Source of the DNA: Humibacter ginsenosidimutans
GTDB taxonomy: Bacteria; Actinomycetota; Actinomycetes; Actinomycetales; Microbacteriaceae
NCBI RefSeq assembly: GCF_007859675.1
Contig: NZ_CP042305.1
Span: forward strand, 1,488,001 to 1,552,000
Length of the DNA stretch: 64,000 bases
Direction: 5' to 3'
The notes under the pieces were generated by a model. It saw nothing but the letters and a program-made list of their open reading frames with translations, ran no database searches and was not told the origin of the DNA. The position numbers were made by a program, and so were the translations under genes. Positions 1 through 8,554 of the stretch are shown here, piece by piece (position 1 is the first letter of the stretch; every line of letters starts with the position of its first letter).

Positions 1-1002
1 GTCGAAGAAGATGTCACCGTCGTCGGGTGTCGGCAGCGCGGCGAGCGCCGGTGCGTTGTACACGACGACGGGAGGCGGGCTCCCCGCCTCGGCCGCCAGC
101 TGCAGCTGAGCCTGCTGGCGCAGCGAGGCGATGGTGGAGGGTGCGACCCTGTCGACCTCGAGATCGTCGCTCGACGCTGCGAGATCCTCGATGGTGCGGA
201 TGCCCGCCGCCACGAAGCGCGGCCGTTGCGTCACCCGCAGCCCGGCGGTGAGCAGCACGTCGCGGTTCGCCTCGACCTCCGCGGCACACGTGTCGCACCG
301 GCCGTCGGCGACGAATCTCTCGTCCCCCCAGCGCACCGCCTCGCCGTCGGCGAGGTGTTCGCGCACGATGGCGTGCAGCCGGGCGATGCGCTTGCGGTAG
401 ACGGGCAGGATGTCGTCGAGCCGATGCGTGCTCACGCTGCCGTCGCCGAGCAGCAGCCGCACGTCGGGCGACGGCTCGATGCCGATGCGCTCCAGTTGCA
501 GCGCGTACGCGGCCACTTGGAGCAGCGCCGTCACCTTGGCGCGCCGGGCGAGCTTGGTGTCTTCGACCGTGTACCGGCCGTCGGATTCGCGCACGATGAA
601 GTCGGCATAGCCGACGAACGCCACGGCGGTGCCGGCCTCCGCCCCGTCCGGCTCGTGCAGCGGGTCGAAGAACACGCCCTGGTACACGACGGGTGCGCCG
701 GCACGGAACGCCTCTGCCGTGGCCGCAGCGGCCTCAGTCAGTCCCGCGACGTCGGGATGCTCCGGCCGCTCGAATCGTGCGACACCCTCCCCAAAGCGTT
801 CGACGTATCTGTCGAGCACGCGCCGCTCGTGCTCGTCGCCGAGCCGAGAGGTGCGCTCGAGCATGGCATCCGTGGGGCGCGCGACCTCCGGCCCCCAGCC
901 GAGACGGCCGTCGAGCCGGCGCAGAAAGTCGAACTCGCACGTCGAGGCCGTGGTGAGGTCGCTCGGGCTCAACACGATGGTGGCGTCGGAGAGCAGGAAC
1001 AT
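1..1002 (-). CDS. TM0106-family RecB-like nuclease/helicase, N-terminal part (runs off the left edge)
   Basis: The frame opens at an ATG at 1002 and is still open at base 1, giving 334 residues of the N-terminal half of a large protein. The residues read as a RecB-like nuclease: a Cys at about 22 in a TASTCEFDF context, a YADFIV stretch near 134, VEDTKLAR near 146-153 (the D/E-x-K nuclease core) and a Cys pair (CDTC) near 236-239. The last visible residues, DGDIFFD, match the start of the second nuclease block of TM0106-type proteins, which in actinobacteria are fused to a C-terminal superfamily 1 helicase. The helicase part lies outside the window. The family is inferred to act on DNA. Its cellular role is not settled. 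Confidence 0.75.
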   Translation of the reverse strand, partial: MFLLSDATIVLSPSDLTTASTCEFDFLRRLDGRLGWGPEVARPTDAMLERTSRLGDEHERRVLDRYVERFGEGVARFERPEHPDVAGLTEAAAATAEAFRAGAPVVYQGVFFDPLHEPDGAEAGTAVAFVGYADFIVRESDGRYTVEDTKLARRAKVTALLQVAAYALQLERIGIEPSPDVRLLLGDGSVSTHRLDDILPVYRKRIARLHAIVREHLADGEAVRWGDERFVADGRCDTCAAEVEANRDVLLTAGLRVTQRPRFVAAGIRTIEDLAASSDDLEVDRVAPSTIASLRQQAQLQLAAEAGSPPPVVVYNAPALAALPTPDDGDIFFD

Positions 1003-1046
1003 GCTGCAACGCTAGCTCGGGCCTCCGACGCCGCCTCGGACCCGGG

Positions 1047-2078
1047 TCAGCGACCTCCCTCGATGCGACGGCTCCGCTGCTGCAGGCCGGGGGCGCCGTA
1101 CGGGTACGGCTCGACGCGAGGCTCGCTCGCCTCGTCGAGCGCCGCGAGCTGCTCGTCGCTCAGTTCGAGGTCGACCGCGCCCAGGTTGTCCCTGAGCTGC
1201 TCCACGGTGCGAGCGCCCAGGATCACGCTGGTGACCGCCGGCCGGGACAGCAGCCAGGCCAGCGACACCTGCGACGCCGAGGCGTCGTGCACGCCGGCGA
1301 TCTGCTGCACGGTGTCGAGGATGCGCCAGGTGCGCGGATCGTCGTTGCGCGCCCTCCAGGCCTCCATGCCCCGCTCCGGGTCCTCACCGAGCCGCGTCGC
1401 GCCGCTCGGCGGCACATCCCGTGTGTACTTGCCGCTGAGCCAGCCGCCTCCGAGCGGCGACCAGGGCAGCAGGCCGACGCCGGCGTCAAGGGCGGCGGGC
1501 ACGATCTCGTGCTCGATGCCGCGAACGATGAGGTTGTACTGCGGCTGCAGCGTCACGGGCTGTTCCCAGCCGTGCGCCCTGGCGACGTGCACGGCCTTGG
1601 TGAGCTGCCATGCGGTGAAGTTCGAGAAGCCGTAGTAGTGGATCTTGCCCGCGGAGATCGCGTCGTTCAGAAACCGCAGCGTCTCGTCGATCGGGGTGAG
1701 GGCATCCGACGCGTGCAGTTGATACAGGTCGATCGTCTCGACGCCCAGCCGACGCAGCGATGCGTCGAGTGCGCGTGAGAGGTGTCGCCGCGACAGGCCG
1801 AGATCGTTCGGGCCCTCGCCCATCGGGAATCGTCCCTTCGTGGCGATGACGACCTGCTCGGCCTCCGTGGGATGCGCCGCCAGCCAGCTGCCGACGATCT
1901 GCTCGGAGGCTCCGTGGGTGTAGACGTCAGCGGTGTCGATGAGGGTGCCGCCCGCCGCCACGAACGTGTCGATGATGGCGTGCGACGTGGGTTCGTCGGC
2001 CTCGTGGCCGAAGGTCATGGCGCCGAGGGTGAGGGCCGAGACGGCCGTTCCGCTGCGTCCGAGTGTGCGGTACTGCAT
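1047..2078 (-). CDS. aldo/keto reductase
   Basis: A 343-residue NAD(P)H-dependent oxidoreductase of the aldo/keto reductase superfamily, a soluble TIM-barrel enzyme. The catalytic tetrad can be read as Asp48 and Tyr53 (DTADVY), Lys81 (TKGRFP) and His122 (YQLHAS). NADPH-binding residues are expected in the VILGARTVEQL stretch near the C-terminus. The ATG at 2078 was chosen because the protein then starts MQYRTLGRSG, the typical N-terminus. The open frame upstream is not protein-like. It follows the MerR gene by 41 nt on the same strand, so it is probably its regulated partner. The substrate cannot be told from sequence. Confidence 0.9.
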   Translation of the reverse strand: MQYRTLGRSGTAVSALTLGAMTFGHEADEPTSHAIIDTFVAAGGTLIDTADVYTHGASEQIVGSWLAAHPTEAEQVVIATKGRFPMGEGPNDLGLSRRHLSRALDASLRRLGVETIDLYQLHASDALTPIDETLRFLNDAISAGKIHYYGFSNFTAWQLTKAVHVARAHGWEQPVTLQPQYNLIVRGIEHEIVPAALDAGVGLLPWSPLGGGWLSGKYTRDVPPSGATRLGEDPERGMEAWRARNDDPRTWRILDTVQQIAGVHDASASQVSLAWLLSRPAVTSVILGARTVEQLRDNLGAVDLELSDEQLAALDEASEPRVEPYPYGAPGLQQRSRRIEGGR

Positions 2079-2119
2079 GATTCTCCTGCTCGTCGATCCT
2101 TGTCGGTGGATGTCCATGG

Positions 2120-2491
2120 TCATCGTGGCCATCCGGTGATCTGTTCGTAGTGCGCGATCTTGTGCTCGATGTGCTCGAGCGCGTCCTGCTGGCGACGCAG
2201 GTCCTCCAGCACGCGCTCCCGGTGAGCGCGCAGCATCTGAAGCCGAGCGAGCTCCGTTCCGACGCCCAGCCTGGCGAGCTCGACGAACTCGCGCACCGTG
2301 CGGATCGGCATCGCCGTCTCCCGCAGGCACTTGATGACGTCGATCGACTCGAGGTCGCCGTCGGTGTAGACGCGGCGACCGCCGGCATCCCTGCCGACGG
2401 GAGAGAGGATGTCCGCACGCTCCCAATAGCGCAGCGTCTCCGCGGAGACGCCCAGGCTTTCGGCTGCCTGCGAGGGTGTCAGAGTGGTCAT
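2120..2491 (-). CDS. MerR-family transcriptional regulator
   Basis: A 123-residue MerR-type DNA-binding regulator. The N-terminal winged helix-turn-helix is clear: LTPSQAAESLGVSAETLRYW at residues 4-23, then a GGRRVYTDGDL wing. A long helix from about residue 75 to 115 forms the dimer coiled coil. There is no Cys-rich metal-binding loop, so metal sensing is unlikely. It heads an operon with the aldo/keto reductase downstream. A perfect palindrome sits directly upstream of its start, as expected for autoregulation. The inducer is unknown. Confidence 0.9.
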   Translation of the reverse strand: MTTLTPSQAAESLGVSAETLRYWERADILSPVGRDAGGRRVYTDGDLESIDVIKCLRETAMPIRTVREFVELARLGVGTELARLQMLRAHRERVLEDLRRQQDALEHIEHKIAHYEQITGWPR

Positions 2492-2503
2492 GACTCCATG
2501 GTG

Positions 2504-2527
2504 TGACCCGGAGTGCGCTCCGGGTCA
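2504..2527 (-). promoter_or_regulatory. MerR-type operator/promoter with leaderless start
   Basis: A perfect inverted repeat with 9-bp arms (TGACCCGGA / TCCGGGTCA) and a 6-bp centre. On the minus strand a TTGACC -35 box (2528-2523) overlaps the distal arm. A weak -10 (CACCAT, 2503-2498) follows after a 19-bp spacer, the long spacer typical of MerR-activated promoters. The predicted transcription start falls at or beside the ATG at 2491, so the mRNA would have no leader. Confidence 0.75.
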
Positions 2528-2565
2528 AGTCCGGAGACGAATCGATTCGTATCCGGTGGCCCGGC

Positions 2566-3240
2566 TCACACCGGAAGGGACTCCGACTCGTCTTCCAACG
2601 CCGCCTCGTCGACGCCCCCGGCGGTCGCCGCACGCAACTCGCGCGTCCAGCGCGCGAGACCGTAGACGCACAGCGCGAGGAACGCGAGAAAGAGTACGGC
2701 GTTCAGCCACAGGCCCTTGGCGAAGTACAGCGGAACCGACACCGCGTCGACCACGATCCACACCCACCAGTGCTCGATGAGCTTCCTCGCCTGCGTCCAG
2801 GTGGCCAGCAGCGATGCGGAGAGTATGAACGCGTCGGGCCACGCCGCCGCCGAATCGGTCTCGGTCGTGAGCAGGAAGGCGACGACGACGGTGCCCAGCG
2901 CCGTGAGCACCACCCCGTACGCGATCTGCCGTCCCGTGGCGCGCCGGATGAGCAGCGGGCCGGCACCCTTCGGCCGGCGCCCCCACGAGAGCCATCCGTA
3001 GACGCCCAGCAGCACGAAGACCACCTGCAGCGCCGCATCCGCGTAGAGCCCCGTACCGAGGAACAACGCGAGGAACGCGAGATTGTTGAGGATGCCGACC
3101 GGCCAGCTCCACAGCCGCTGGCGCGTCACACCGACCAGGCACAGCGCCCCCGCGACGAAACCGATCACCTCGACGACGGTGACCTGCTGCCCGAGAACGG
3201 TGAACAGCACGGAGTTGAGCCAGTCGAGCGGGGCGGACAT
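2566..3240 (-). CDS. pnuC: nicotinamide riboside transporter PnuC
   Basis: A 224-residue integral membrane protein with about seven hydrophobic helices that imports nicotinamide riboside for NAD synthesis. Family marks are the WPVGILNNLAFLALF stretch and the C-terminal block WWVWIVVDAVSVPLYFAKG, whose Trp/Asn/Asp residues line the substrate path in PnuC structures. The ATG at 3240 is preceded by an AAAGG ribosome site 6 nt away; an in-frame ATG at 3333 adds a Pro-rich, non-hydrophobic stretch and is less likely. The tail after the last helix is short and acidic. No kinase (NadR) gene adjoins it. The 279 bp between this gene and the next plus-strand gene hold both divergent promoters, but no clear riboswitch was seen. 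Confidence 0.9.
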   Translation of the reverse strand: MSAPLDWLNSVLFTVLGQQVTVVEVIGFVAGALCLVGVTRQRLWSWPVGILNNLAFLALFLGTGLYADAALQVVFVLLGVYGWLSWGRRPKGAGPLLIRRATGRQIAYGVVLTALGTVVVAFLLTTETDSAAAWPDAFILSASLLATWTQARKLIEHWWVWIVVDAVSVPLYFAKGLWLNAVLFLAFLALCVYGLARWTRELRAATAGGVDEAALEDESESLPV

Positions 3241-3519
3241 GGCGGCCTTTCTCGACACGGGCAACGGGGGGGGCTTCACCATTGTGCCGTCATCGGGTGT
3301 CACGGCACCTGCCACGACGGCGATCCTGACCAACTCCTCGACGAATCGTTATGCGGTCGCGATGAGATCCGACCACGGTCACGGCTTGGTGCGAGAGCCC
3401 GTTGCGCCACGCGACGCCACCGATTCGCACGGGTCGATCCCTCGTCGTACCCTTGTCGAACATCAGGCACGAGCACGACGACGTCAGCGCCACATGATCG
3501 GCGCGGGGAGGGGCAGCGG

Positions 3520-3858
3520 ATGAGTCACCAACGGCATCCGATGAGCCTCGAAGTGCTGCGCCAAGAGGCCAGGGACGAACTGGCGGCGGTGATCGAGTTC
3601 CGGTGCCGGCTGGGCGACGACCCCTGGGACTTTCTGCCCGACCTGCCGAGTGTCGACGAGCAGGTTGTGCTCACCCTGCGCGAAGACACCATCGAGGCGC
3701 ACGGCCTCGGCGAGGCGCGCTCACGTGCCTACCACCCGTCGGCCGCGCGCGAGGAGCGCGAGCGCTTCGAGTACCAGCTGCTGCGCCGTGTGGCGCTCGA
3801 TCATCCCGAGCTCACACCTGCGGTGTGGGGCATGCTCGGCAGGCTCAACGCGGCCTGA
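3520..3858 (+). CDS. small hypothetical protein
   Basis: A 112-residue soluble protein that I do not recognise. It is rich in Glu, Arg and Leu, with no signal peptide or membrane segment. The middle reads DDPWDFLPDLPSVDEQVVL and the C-terminal half contains an acidic/basic helix (REERERFEYQLLRRVA). The start is supported by a strong GGGGAGGGG ribosome site 5-7 nt before the ATG at 3520; a second ATG at 3541 is possible. It lies between divergent pnuC and the convergent YyaL-type gene, 24 bp from the end of the latter. No function is proposed. Confidence 0.6.
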   Translation: MSHQRHPMSLEVLRQEARDELAAVIEFRCRLGDDPWDFLPDLPSVDEQVVLTLREDTIEAHGLGEARSRAYHPSAAREERERFEYQLLRRVALDHPELTPAVWGMLGRLNAA

Positions 3859-3882
3859 GCTCCTTCGGTCCGCGCACGCCGG

Positions 3883-5814
3883 TCAGGCGCTGAACGGCCG
3901 CGGCAGCTCGCAGGAGAACGCGCGGCACAGATATTCGGTCGCGATGCCGCCGATCGTCGAACGGTCTGCGAACAGCTCGAACCCGTCCGCGGCGAGAGCG
4001 GATGCCCGCCCCTGCGACACGACGACCCCCACCGTCCCGGCGCCCAGGCTCCGTCCGCGTGCCGCAACCGCCCGCACGATGGCGGGTTCTCCGCCGTCCG
4101 GCGTCACGACGACGAGCTGCCGCAGGTCGTCGTCGAGCGCGGACGCCACGCGCAGCGCACCCCCGAACGCCAGCGGCGAGCGCACCGCCGACTCGCCAAG
4201 GTCGCCGATGGCGGTGCGCGCCGCGCGGTCGTAGCCGGCGTCATCCGTGAGCGCGAACAGCACCCGGCACGCGTCGGCGAGCGATGACGTTCCGCCCTGG
4301 TGGGCGCCCTCGGACGGGTCGGCGTCGGCGACCAGCCCGTGTGCCGACAACACGGAGTCGCCGCCACCCGGGACCGCGAAGACGCGCTCATCCGGAGACG
4401 CACCGTCCGTCGTCGCAGCGTCCAGCGTCGCATCGACCAGCGTCGCATCGACCAGCGTGCGCGCCGCCGACGCGAAGCGGTGCTCCCCCGTGGCGAGGAA
4501 GACGTCGAGGAGCCCCGAAGCGAACAGTCCGTAGTCGTCGAGGGCGGGAGCGGCGGCGGAAGCGCGTCCGTCGAGCGAGGCGCGCAGCAGCATCCGACCG
4601 TGGTCCGAGACGTGCGCGGACAGCAGTCCGTCGGCGACCTCCGCGGCCTCCCGCACCCATTCCGGATGTCCTAGCAGCGCGCCGGCATGAGCGAGCGCGC
4701 CGATCGCGATGCCGTTCCAGCCGGTGAGCACCTTCGCGTCGAGCGCGGGCCTCGGCTGTGCCGCTCGTTGCGCCGCATCGAGCCGATAGTAGAGGCCCTC
4801 GCGGCGCTCGCCGTCGACCTCGCTCTCGGAGTCCTGGGCAGAGGCGAAGCCGCCTTCCACCCGCATCGTGCCGGTCAGGAAGGAGGCGATGCCCTCGGCG
4901 ATCGACGCGAGTTCCGGGTCGAGGCTCGCTGCGGCATCCGCGTAGAGCCGCAGCAGGCCGGCGTTGTCGTAGAGCATGCGCTCGTAGTGCGGAACACCCC
5001 AGTCGCGGCGAGTGCCGTAGCGGAAGAACCCGCCGTCGACGGCATCGCGCAGCGGCGACCGCGCCATGCAGCCGAGCGTGTGAAGCGCGGTGCGTTCGCC
5101 CAGCGCATCCCCGGAGTCGAGCAGGAACGCGAGAACGGGGACGGCGGGGAACTTCGGGCCGTTGAATTCCGGTGGCGCCGCGAAGCCGCCGAACTCCGGA
5201 TCTTCGGCGGCGACCAGGTCTGCCACCGTGCCTTTCAGGCGCTGTCGGTCGAGAACCGATGACTCGACGGAGTCCACGTCGCCGGCGCCGGCCGTGTCTG
5301 CCTGCGACCGGCGGCGCAGCGAGTCCACGGCGGAGGCGACCTGCGCGGCGGTCGACGCGACATCGTCGCGACGGCGGGTGTAGGCATCCGTCACCGCGTC
5401 GAGCACCTGCGCGAACGACGGCAGTCCGGTACGCGGCTCCGGCGGAAAGTAGGTGCCGGCGAAGAACGCCTTGCCGTCCGGCATGGCGAACACGCTGAGC
5501 GGCCAGCCCAGGTTGGGAGTGAACGCACTTGCTGCCGCGAGATAGGCCGCGTCGACGTCGGGATGCTCCTCCCTGTCGACCTTGACCGGCACGAACCCCG
5601 CGTTGAGCTTGGCGGCGACGGCCTCGTTCGAGAAACTCTCCCTGGCCATCACGTGGCACCAGTGGCAGGTGGCGTAGCCGATCGAGATGAAGAGCGGCAC
5701 GTCGCGCTCGCGCGCCTCGGCGAGCGCCTCCTCACCCCACGGATGCCAGTCGACGGGGTTCTGCGCGTGCGCCAGCAGGTACGGGCTCACGGCATCGGCG
5801 AGGCGATTCGGCAT
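3883..5814 (-). CDS. YyaL/DUF255 thioredoxin-fold and six-hairpin glycosidase-like protein
   Basis: A 643-residue cytosolic protein of the YyaL/SSP411 family. The N-terminal ~170 residues are a thioredoxin-like domain with the family motif [11 protein letters not shown] (Cys50 and Cys53). The rest is the alpha-alpha barrel that resembles N-acylglucosamine epimerases. Family members have no agreed reaction; a redox or sugar-related role is inferred from the folds. The length is a little short of typical (about 670). Near residues 454-468 three tandem 15-bp units encode a repeated LVDAT stretch. It ends an operon: the kinase gene upstream stops 2 bp before its ATG. Confidence 0.9.
   Translation of the reverse strand: MPNRLADAVSPYLLAHAQNPVDWHPWGEEALAEARERDVPLFISIGYATCHWCHVMARESFSNEAVAAKLNAGFVPVKVDREEHPDVDAAYLAAASAFTPNLGWPLSVFAMPDGKAFFAGTYFPPEPRTGLPSFAQVLDAVTDAYTRRRDDVASTAAQVASAVDSLRRRSQADTAGAGDVDSVESSVLDRQRLKGTVADLVAAEDPEFGGFAAPPEFNGPKFPAVPVLAFLLDSGDALGERTALHTLGCMARSPLRDAVDGGFFRYGTRRDWGVPHYERMLYDNAGLLRLYADAAASLDPELASIAEGIASFLTGTMRVEGGFASAQDSESEVDGERREGLYYRLDAAQRAAQPRPALDAKVLTGWNGIAIGALAHAGALLGHPEWVREAAEVADGLLSAHVSDHGRMLLRASLDGRASAAAPALDDYGLFASGLLDVFLATGEHRFASAARTLVDATLVDATLDAATTDGASPDERVFAVPGGGDSVLSAHGLVADADPSEGAHQGGTSSLADACRVLFALTDDAGYDRAARTAIGDLGESAVRSPLAFGGALRVASALDDDLRQLVVVTPDGGEPAIVRAVAARGRSLGAGTVGVVVSQGRASALAADGFELFADRSTIGGIATEYLCRAFSCELPRPFSA
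4411..4455 (-). repeat. three in-frame 15-bp tandem repeats inside the YyaL-type gene
   Basis: Three adjacent 15-bp units (4411-4425, 4426-4440, 4441-4455), the last two identical and the first with two changes. They encode [15 protein letters not shown] in the barrel domain. The unit length keeps the frame, so copy-number change by strand slippage would alter only a surface loop. Confidence 0.8.
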
Positions 5815-5816
5815 GA

Positions 5817-6530
5817 TCAGACGGCGCGCGGCTGCAGATAGAAGGGGTCGAGGCAGTCACGCGCCCTCGTCTCGATCCAGCGGGTCTCGGCGGCCGTGTT
5901 GTTGGGGTTGCCACGTCGATACTCGATCGCATCGGCGAGTCCTGCGCGCGGGTCTGTTCCGCAGGTCTCGAGAAAGGCGTCGATGAGCAGCGAGCGCATC
6001 GACTCGAGGCGCTCCTGCGCGACGCCCTCGAGCTCGCTGCCGAGCGTGATGATCGCCGTGACCGCGGCATCCATCTCGGCCGATCCCGATGCGGCGTTGC
6101 TCCAGTCGATGACGATCGGGCCGCGTTCGCTGAGGATCACGTTGGCCGGATGCAGGTCGAGGTGCACGATCACCGCGTCGTCGGATGCCTGGCCGCAGCC
6201 CCCGTCGGCGCCGCGCGCCGGCCGCAGCCACGCCGGGGCGGCGAGACGGTGCAGCCGCTCGTGCAGTTCACCGAGCTGCCGGCCGTAGCGTCGGTACTGC
6301 TCCGGTTCGTGGGCGAGCTCGTCGAGCATGGTTCCGCCGTCGATGCGCTCCATCACGAGGTCGGCGCCGTCGGCGTCGATCACGTGCGGCACCGGATACC
6401 CGAGCTCCTCGAGGGTCAGCAGAAGCCGTGCCTGATCGGCCATGTCGTCGCCGGCGCGATCTCTGCGGAGCACCGTGCTCGCGTCGAGGGCGAAGAGGTC
6501 TGCATCACGGCCGCGGGCGAGCAACTCCAT
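5817..6530 (-). CDS. aminoglycoside phosphotransferase-like (APH) small-molecule kinase
   Basis: A 237-residue protein kinase-like enzyme of the APH/choline kinase group. The catalytic loop HLDLHPAN (residues 123-130) holds the Asp base and the Asn metal ligand. The DFG-equivalent is IDWSNA (141-146). The N-lobe has [10 protein letters not shown], consistent with an ATP-binding Arg/Lys. It is shorter than real aminoglycoside resistance kinases, so a housekeeping or stress substrate is more likely than drug resistance. It sits 9 bp after the ArsR-type gene and 2 bp before the YyaL-type gene, so the three form one operon. Confidence 0.8.
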   Translation of the reverse strand: MELLARGRDADLFALDASTVLRRDRAGDDMADQARLLLTLEELGYPVPHVIDADGADLVMERIDGGTMLDELAHEPEQYRRYGRQLGELHERLHRLAAPAWLRPARGADGGCGQASDDAVIVHLDLHPANVILSERGPIVIDWSNAASGSAEMDAAVTAIITLGSELEGVAQERLESMRSLLIDAFLETCGTDPRAGLADAIEYRRGNPNNTAAETRWIETRARDCLDPFYLQPRAV

Positions 6531-6539
6531 GGTGGAAGC

Positions 6540-7151
6540 CTACGGCTCGCGCGCCTCCGGAGGGCCGTCGACCGGCTGGGCGCCTGGACGTGGGTTGCCG
6601 ATGAACGCAGCGGTGAAATGGAAGACGCGAGCCGGATCATCCGGATGCTCCTCTGCAGCCTTGATGCCGTGGGCGCGCCATCTCTCGAAGACCTCGACGA
6701 CCTCCTCGCCCATGCGCCGCGCTTCGTCTCTGGTCAGCATGGCGGCCGCCATGTACTGCATGCGCGCGGCCAGGGGATCGCGGGGCAGGGTCTCGTCCAT
6801 GAGCCCTCGCAGCCAGTCGAGGCGGTCGGCGAGGAGTGCGTCTCCCGCAGCGCTCGGCTCCGGAAAGTAGAAGCCCTCCGGATGCGACATGACCCACACG
6901 CGATCCCTGCTGTCGCCGGCGAGCTCGGGCTTCTCGACGATCAGCCCCGCCTTGGCGAGGCTGCGCAGGTGATAACTCACCGCGTTCGCGGGCTCCCCCG
7001 TGATCTTCGCCAGGTCGGCCGCCCTCAGGTGATCACGGGCGCCGAACTCCCACATGATGCGCTGACGCAGTGGATGTGCGAGCGCACGCAGCATCGCCGG
7101 ATCGGTCACGGGGTAGGACTGTTCGGCGATGACACGGGGTTCTTCGGCCAC
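6540..7151 (-). CDS. ArsR-type winged-helix regulator
   Basis: A 203-residue regulator with an N-terminal ArsR-like DNA-binding domain: LRALAHPLRQRIMWEF (about 21-36), then the recognition region EPANAVSYHLRSLAKAGLI (about 53-71). The C-terminal half is helical with ARRMGEEVVEVFERW and has no Cys metal site, so it probably senses an organic ligand or acts through dimer contacts. The start is GTG at 7151. It is divergent from an MFS exporter across an 80-bp gap that contains palindromic sites. This suggests it represses both itself and the exporter. Confidence 0.85.
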   Translation of the reverse strand: MAEEPRVIAEQSYPVTDPAMLRALAHPLRQRIMWEFGARDHLRAADLAKITGEPANAVSYHLRSLAKAGLIVEKPELAGDSRDRVWVMSHPEGFYFPEPSAAGDALLADRLDWLRGLMDETLPRDPLAARMQYMAAAMLTRDEARRMGEEVVEVFERWRAHGIKAAEEHPDDPARVFHFTAAFIGNPRPGAQPVDGPPEAREP

Positions 7152-7172
7152 GTTCCGACTCTAGCAAACCCC

Positions 7173-7205
7173 GCAATGAATATTGCGCACTATCTATTGC
7201 GCAAT
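7173..7205. promoter_or_regulatory. operator cluster between divergent ArsR-type and MFS genes
   Basis: The octamer ATTGCGCA occurs twice with a 14-bp period (7182-7189 and 7196-7203). The second lies in a perfect 10-bp palindrome, ATTGCGCAAT (7196-7205). A GCAAT/ATTGC inverted repeat (7173-7177 and 7182-7186) precedes them. This AT-rich block stands out in very GC-rich surroundings and is the obvious binding site for the adjacent regulator. Confidence 0.7.
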
Positions 7206-7231
7206 TTCTCTTGCCTATCTAGGCTGACCGC

Positions 7232-8536
7232 ATGACCGAGACCACGACCGCCGAATCCCCCGGCGCGGCATCCCTCTGGCGCAACGCCCCCTACCTGCTG
7301 CTCATGACCGGCAAGACCGGCCAGCTCGTCGGCAACGGGGTGGCCGTCTTCGCGGTGCCCCTGATCGCCTTCGGCATCACCGGATCCGTGTTCTGGTCTG
7401 GCGCGATCGGCGCGGTGAGCGAGGCCGGCCTGCTGCTCGCGACGTTGCCCGCCGGGGTCGTCGCCGACCGGGTCGATCGCCGCCGCCTGCTGCTCGTCTG
7501 CTCCGTCATCGGCCTCGCCGTCTGGCTCGGGCTCTGGCTCGCGGATGCCGCCGGCGTGCTCACCGCAGGCGAGCTCGCGGTGGCACTGCTGGTCGCCTCA
7601 GCAGTCTCGGCGTTCTACGGGCCGACCGAGGCTGCCGGCATCCGCTACGTCGTGCCGTCGGAGCAGCTCGGCTCCGCCATGGCCGCGATGCAGGGGCGCG
7701 GCGCCGTCGCCAGCCTGGTCGCCGGCCCGCTCGGCGGCCTGCTCTACGGCTTCTCACGTGCGCTGCCGTTCCTGGCCAGTGCCCTCAGCTACGTGCTGGC
7801 GGGCGCGACGACGGTGTTCGTGCGGCGACCACTCAACGACGCTCACGGCGACGGACACGAGACGGGAGCGGTCGCCGCATTGGTCGACGGGTTCCGCTTC
7901 GTCTGGGCGGTGCCCATCGTGCGCACCGGCATCGGCGTGTTCACCATGCTCAACCTCGGCTTCGGCGGCATGGTCGTGGCGATCAACCTGCACCTCGTGG
8001 CGCTGCACACCGCTCCGCTGCTCATCGCGCTGATCGACGTGGTGTCTGGCGCATCCATGCTGCTCGGCGCGATCGTCTCTCCGTCGCTGGTGAAGCGGTT
8101 CCCCTCCGGCCCGCTGGCGATCGTCTGTCTGGTGCCGTCGGCGCTCGGCGGGTTCGCGCTGGCGATCTCGACCGACTATCTCGACTACGTGCTGCTCATG
8201 GTCGTGATGACCGTGTTCATCCCTCCCGTGAACGCCGGCCTGCTCGGCTACGTGAGCGCCATCACCCCGCAGAACATGCAGGCACGCATGAACTCGGTGC
8301 TCTCGCTCTCGTGGACCGCGGTCGCGCCGGTCGCCCCGCTGCTCGGCGGCATCCTGCTCAGCACCGCGGGAGTGCACTGGACCCTCGCGGTCTTCGCGGG
8401 AATGCTCATGGTCGGCGTCATCGCGTTCGCCGCCAACCGCGCGGTGCGCCGCGTCGGCCTGCCGACGACATGGGCGGCCGACCTCGTCGTCTGGCCGCCC
8501 ACGGCCGCTCAGGAGCCGGCCTCGCCGACGGAGTGA
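7232..8536 (+). CDS. MFS exporter
   Basis: A 434-residue major facilitator superfamily protein with about 12 hydrophobic helices and the loop 2-3 signature GVVADRVDRRRLLLV (about residues 82-96). The first helix starts MTGKTGQLVGNGVAVFAVPL, as in macrolide/siderophore-type exporters of the MFS_3 group (MefA, EntS-like). It probably expels a drug or metabolite using proton flux. It is transcribed away from the ArsR-type regulator, with the operator cluster between them. The ATG at 7232 follows a short spacer after the AT-rich block. The substrate is not known. Confidence 0.85.
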   Translation: MTETTTAESPGAASLWRNAPYLLLMTGKTGQLVGNGVAVFAVPLIAFGITGSVFWSGAIGAVSEAGLLLATLPAGVVADRVDRRRLLLVCSVIGLAVWLGLWLADAAGVLTAGELAVALLVASAVSAFYGPTEAAGIRYVVPSEQLGSAMAAMQGRGAVASLVAGPLGGLLYGFSRALPFLASALSYVLAGATTVFVRRPLNDAHGDGHETGAVAALVDGFRFVWAVPIVRTGIGVFTMLNLGFGGMVVAINLHLVALHTAPLLIALIDVVSGASMLLGAIVSPSLVKRFPSGPLAIVCLVPSALGGFALAISTDYLDYVLLMVVMTVFIPPVNAGLLGYVSAITPQNMQARMNSVLSLSWTAVAPVAPLLGGILLSTAGVHWTLAVFAGMLMVGVIAFAANRAVRRVGLPTTWAADLVVWPPTAAQEPASPTE

Positions 8537-8554
8537 CGCGCGCGGCCGCGCCGG

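Noticed and set aside
5817..6530. Aminoglycoside resistance gene
   Set aside because: Only the general kinase motifs are shared. The operon context points to an ordinary cellular role.
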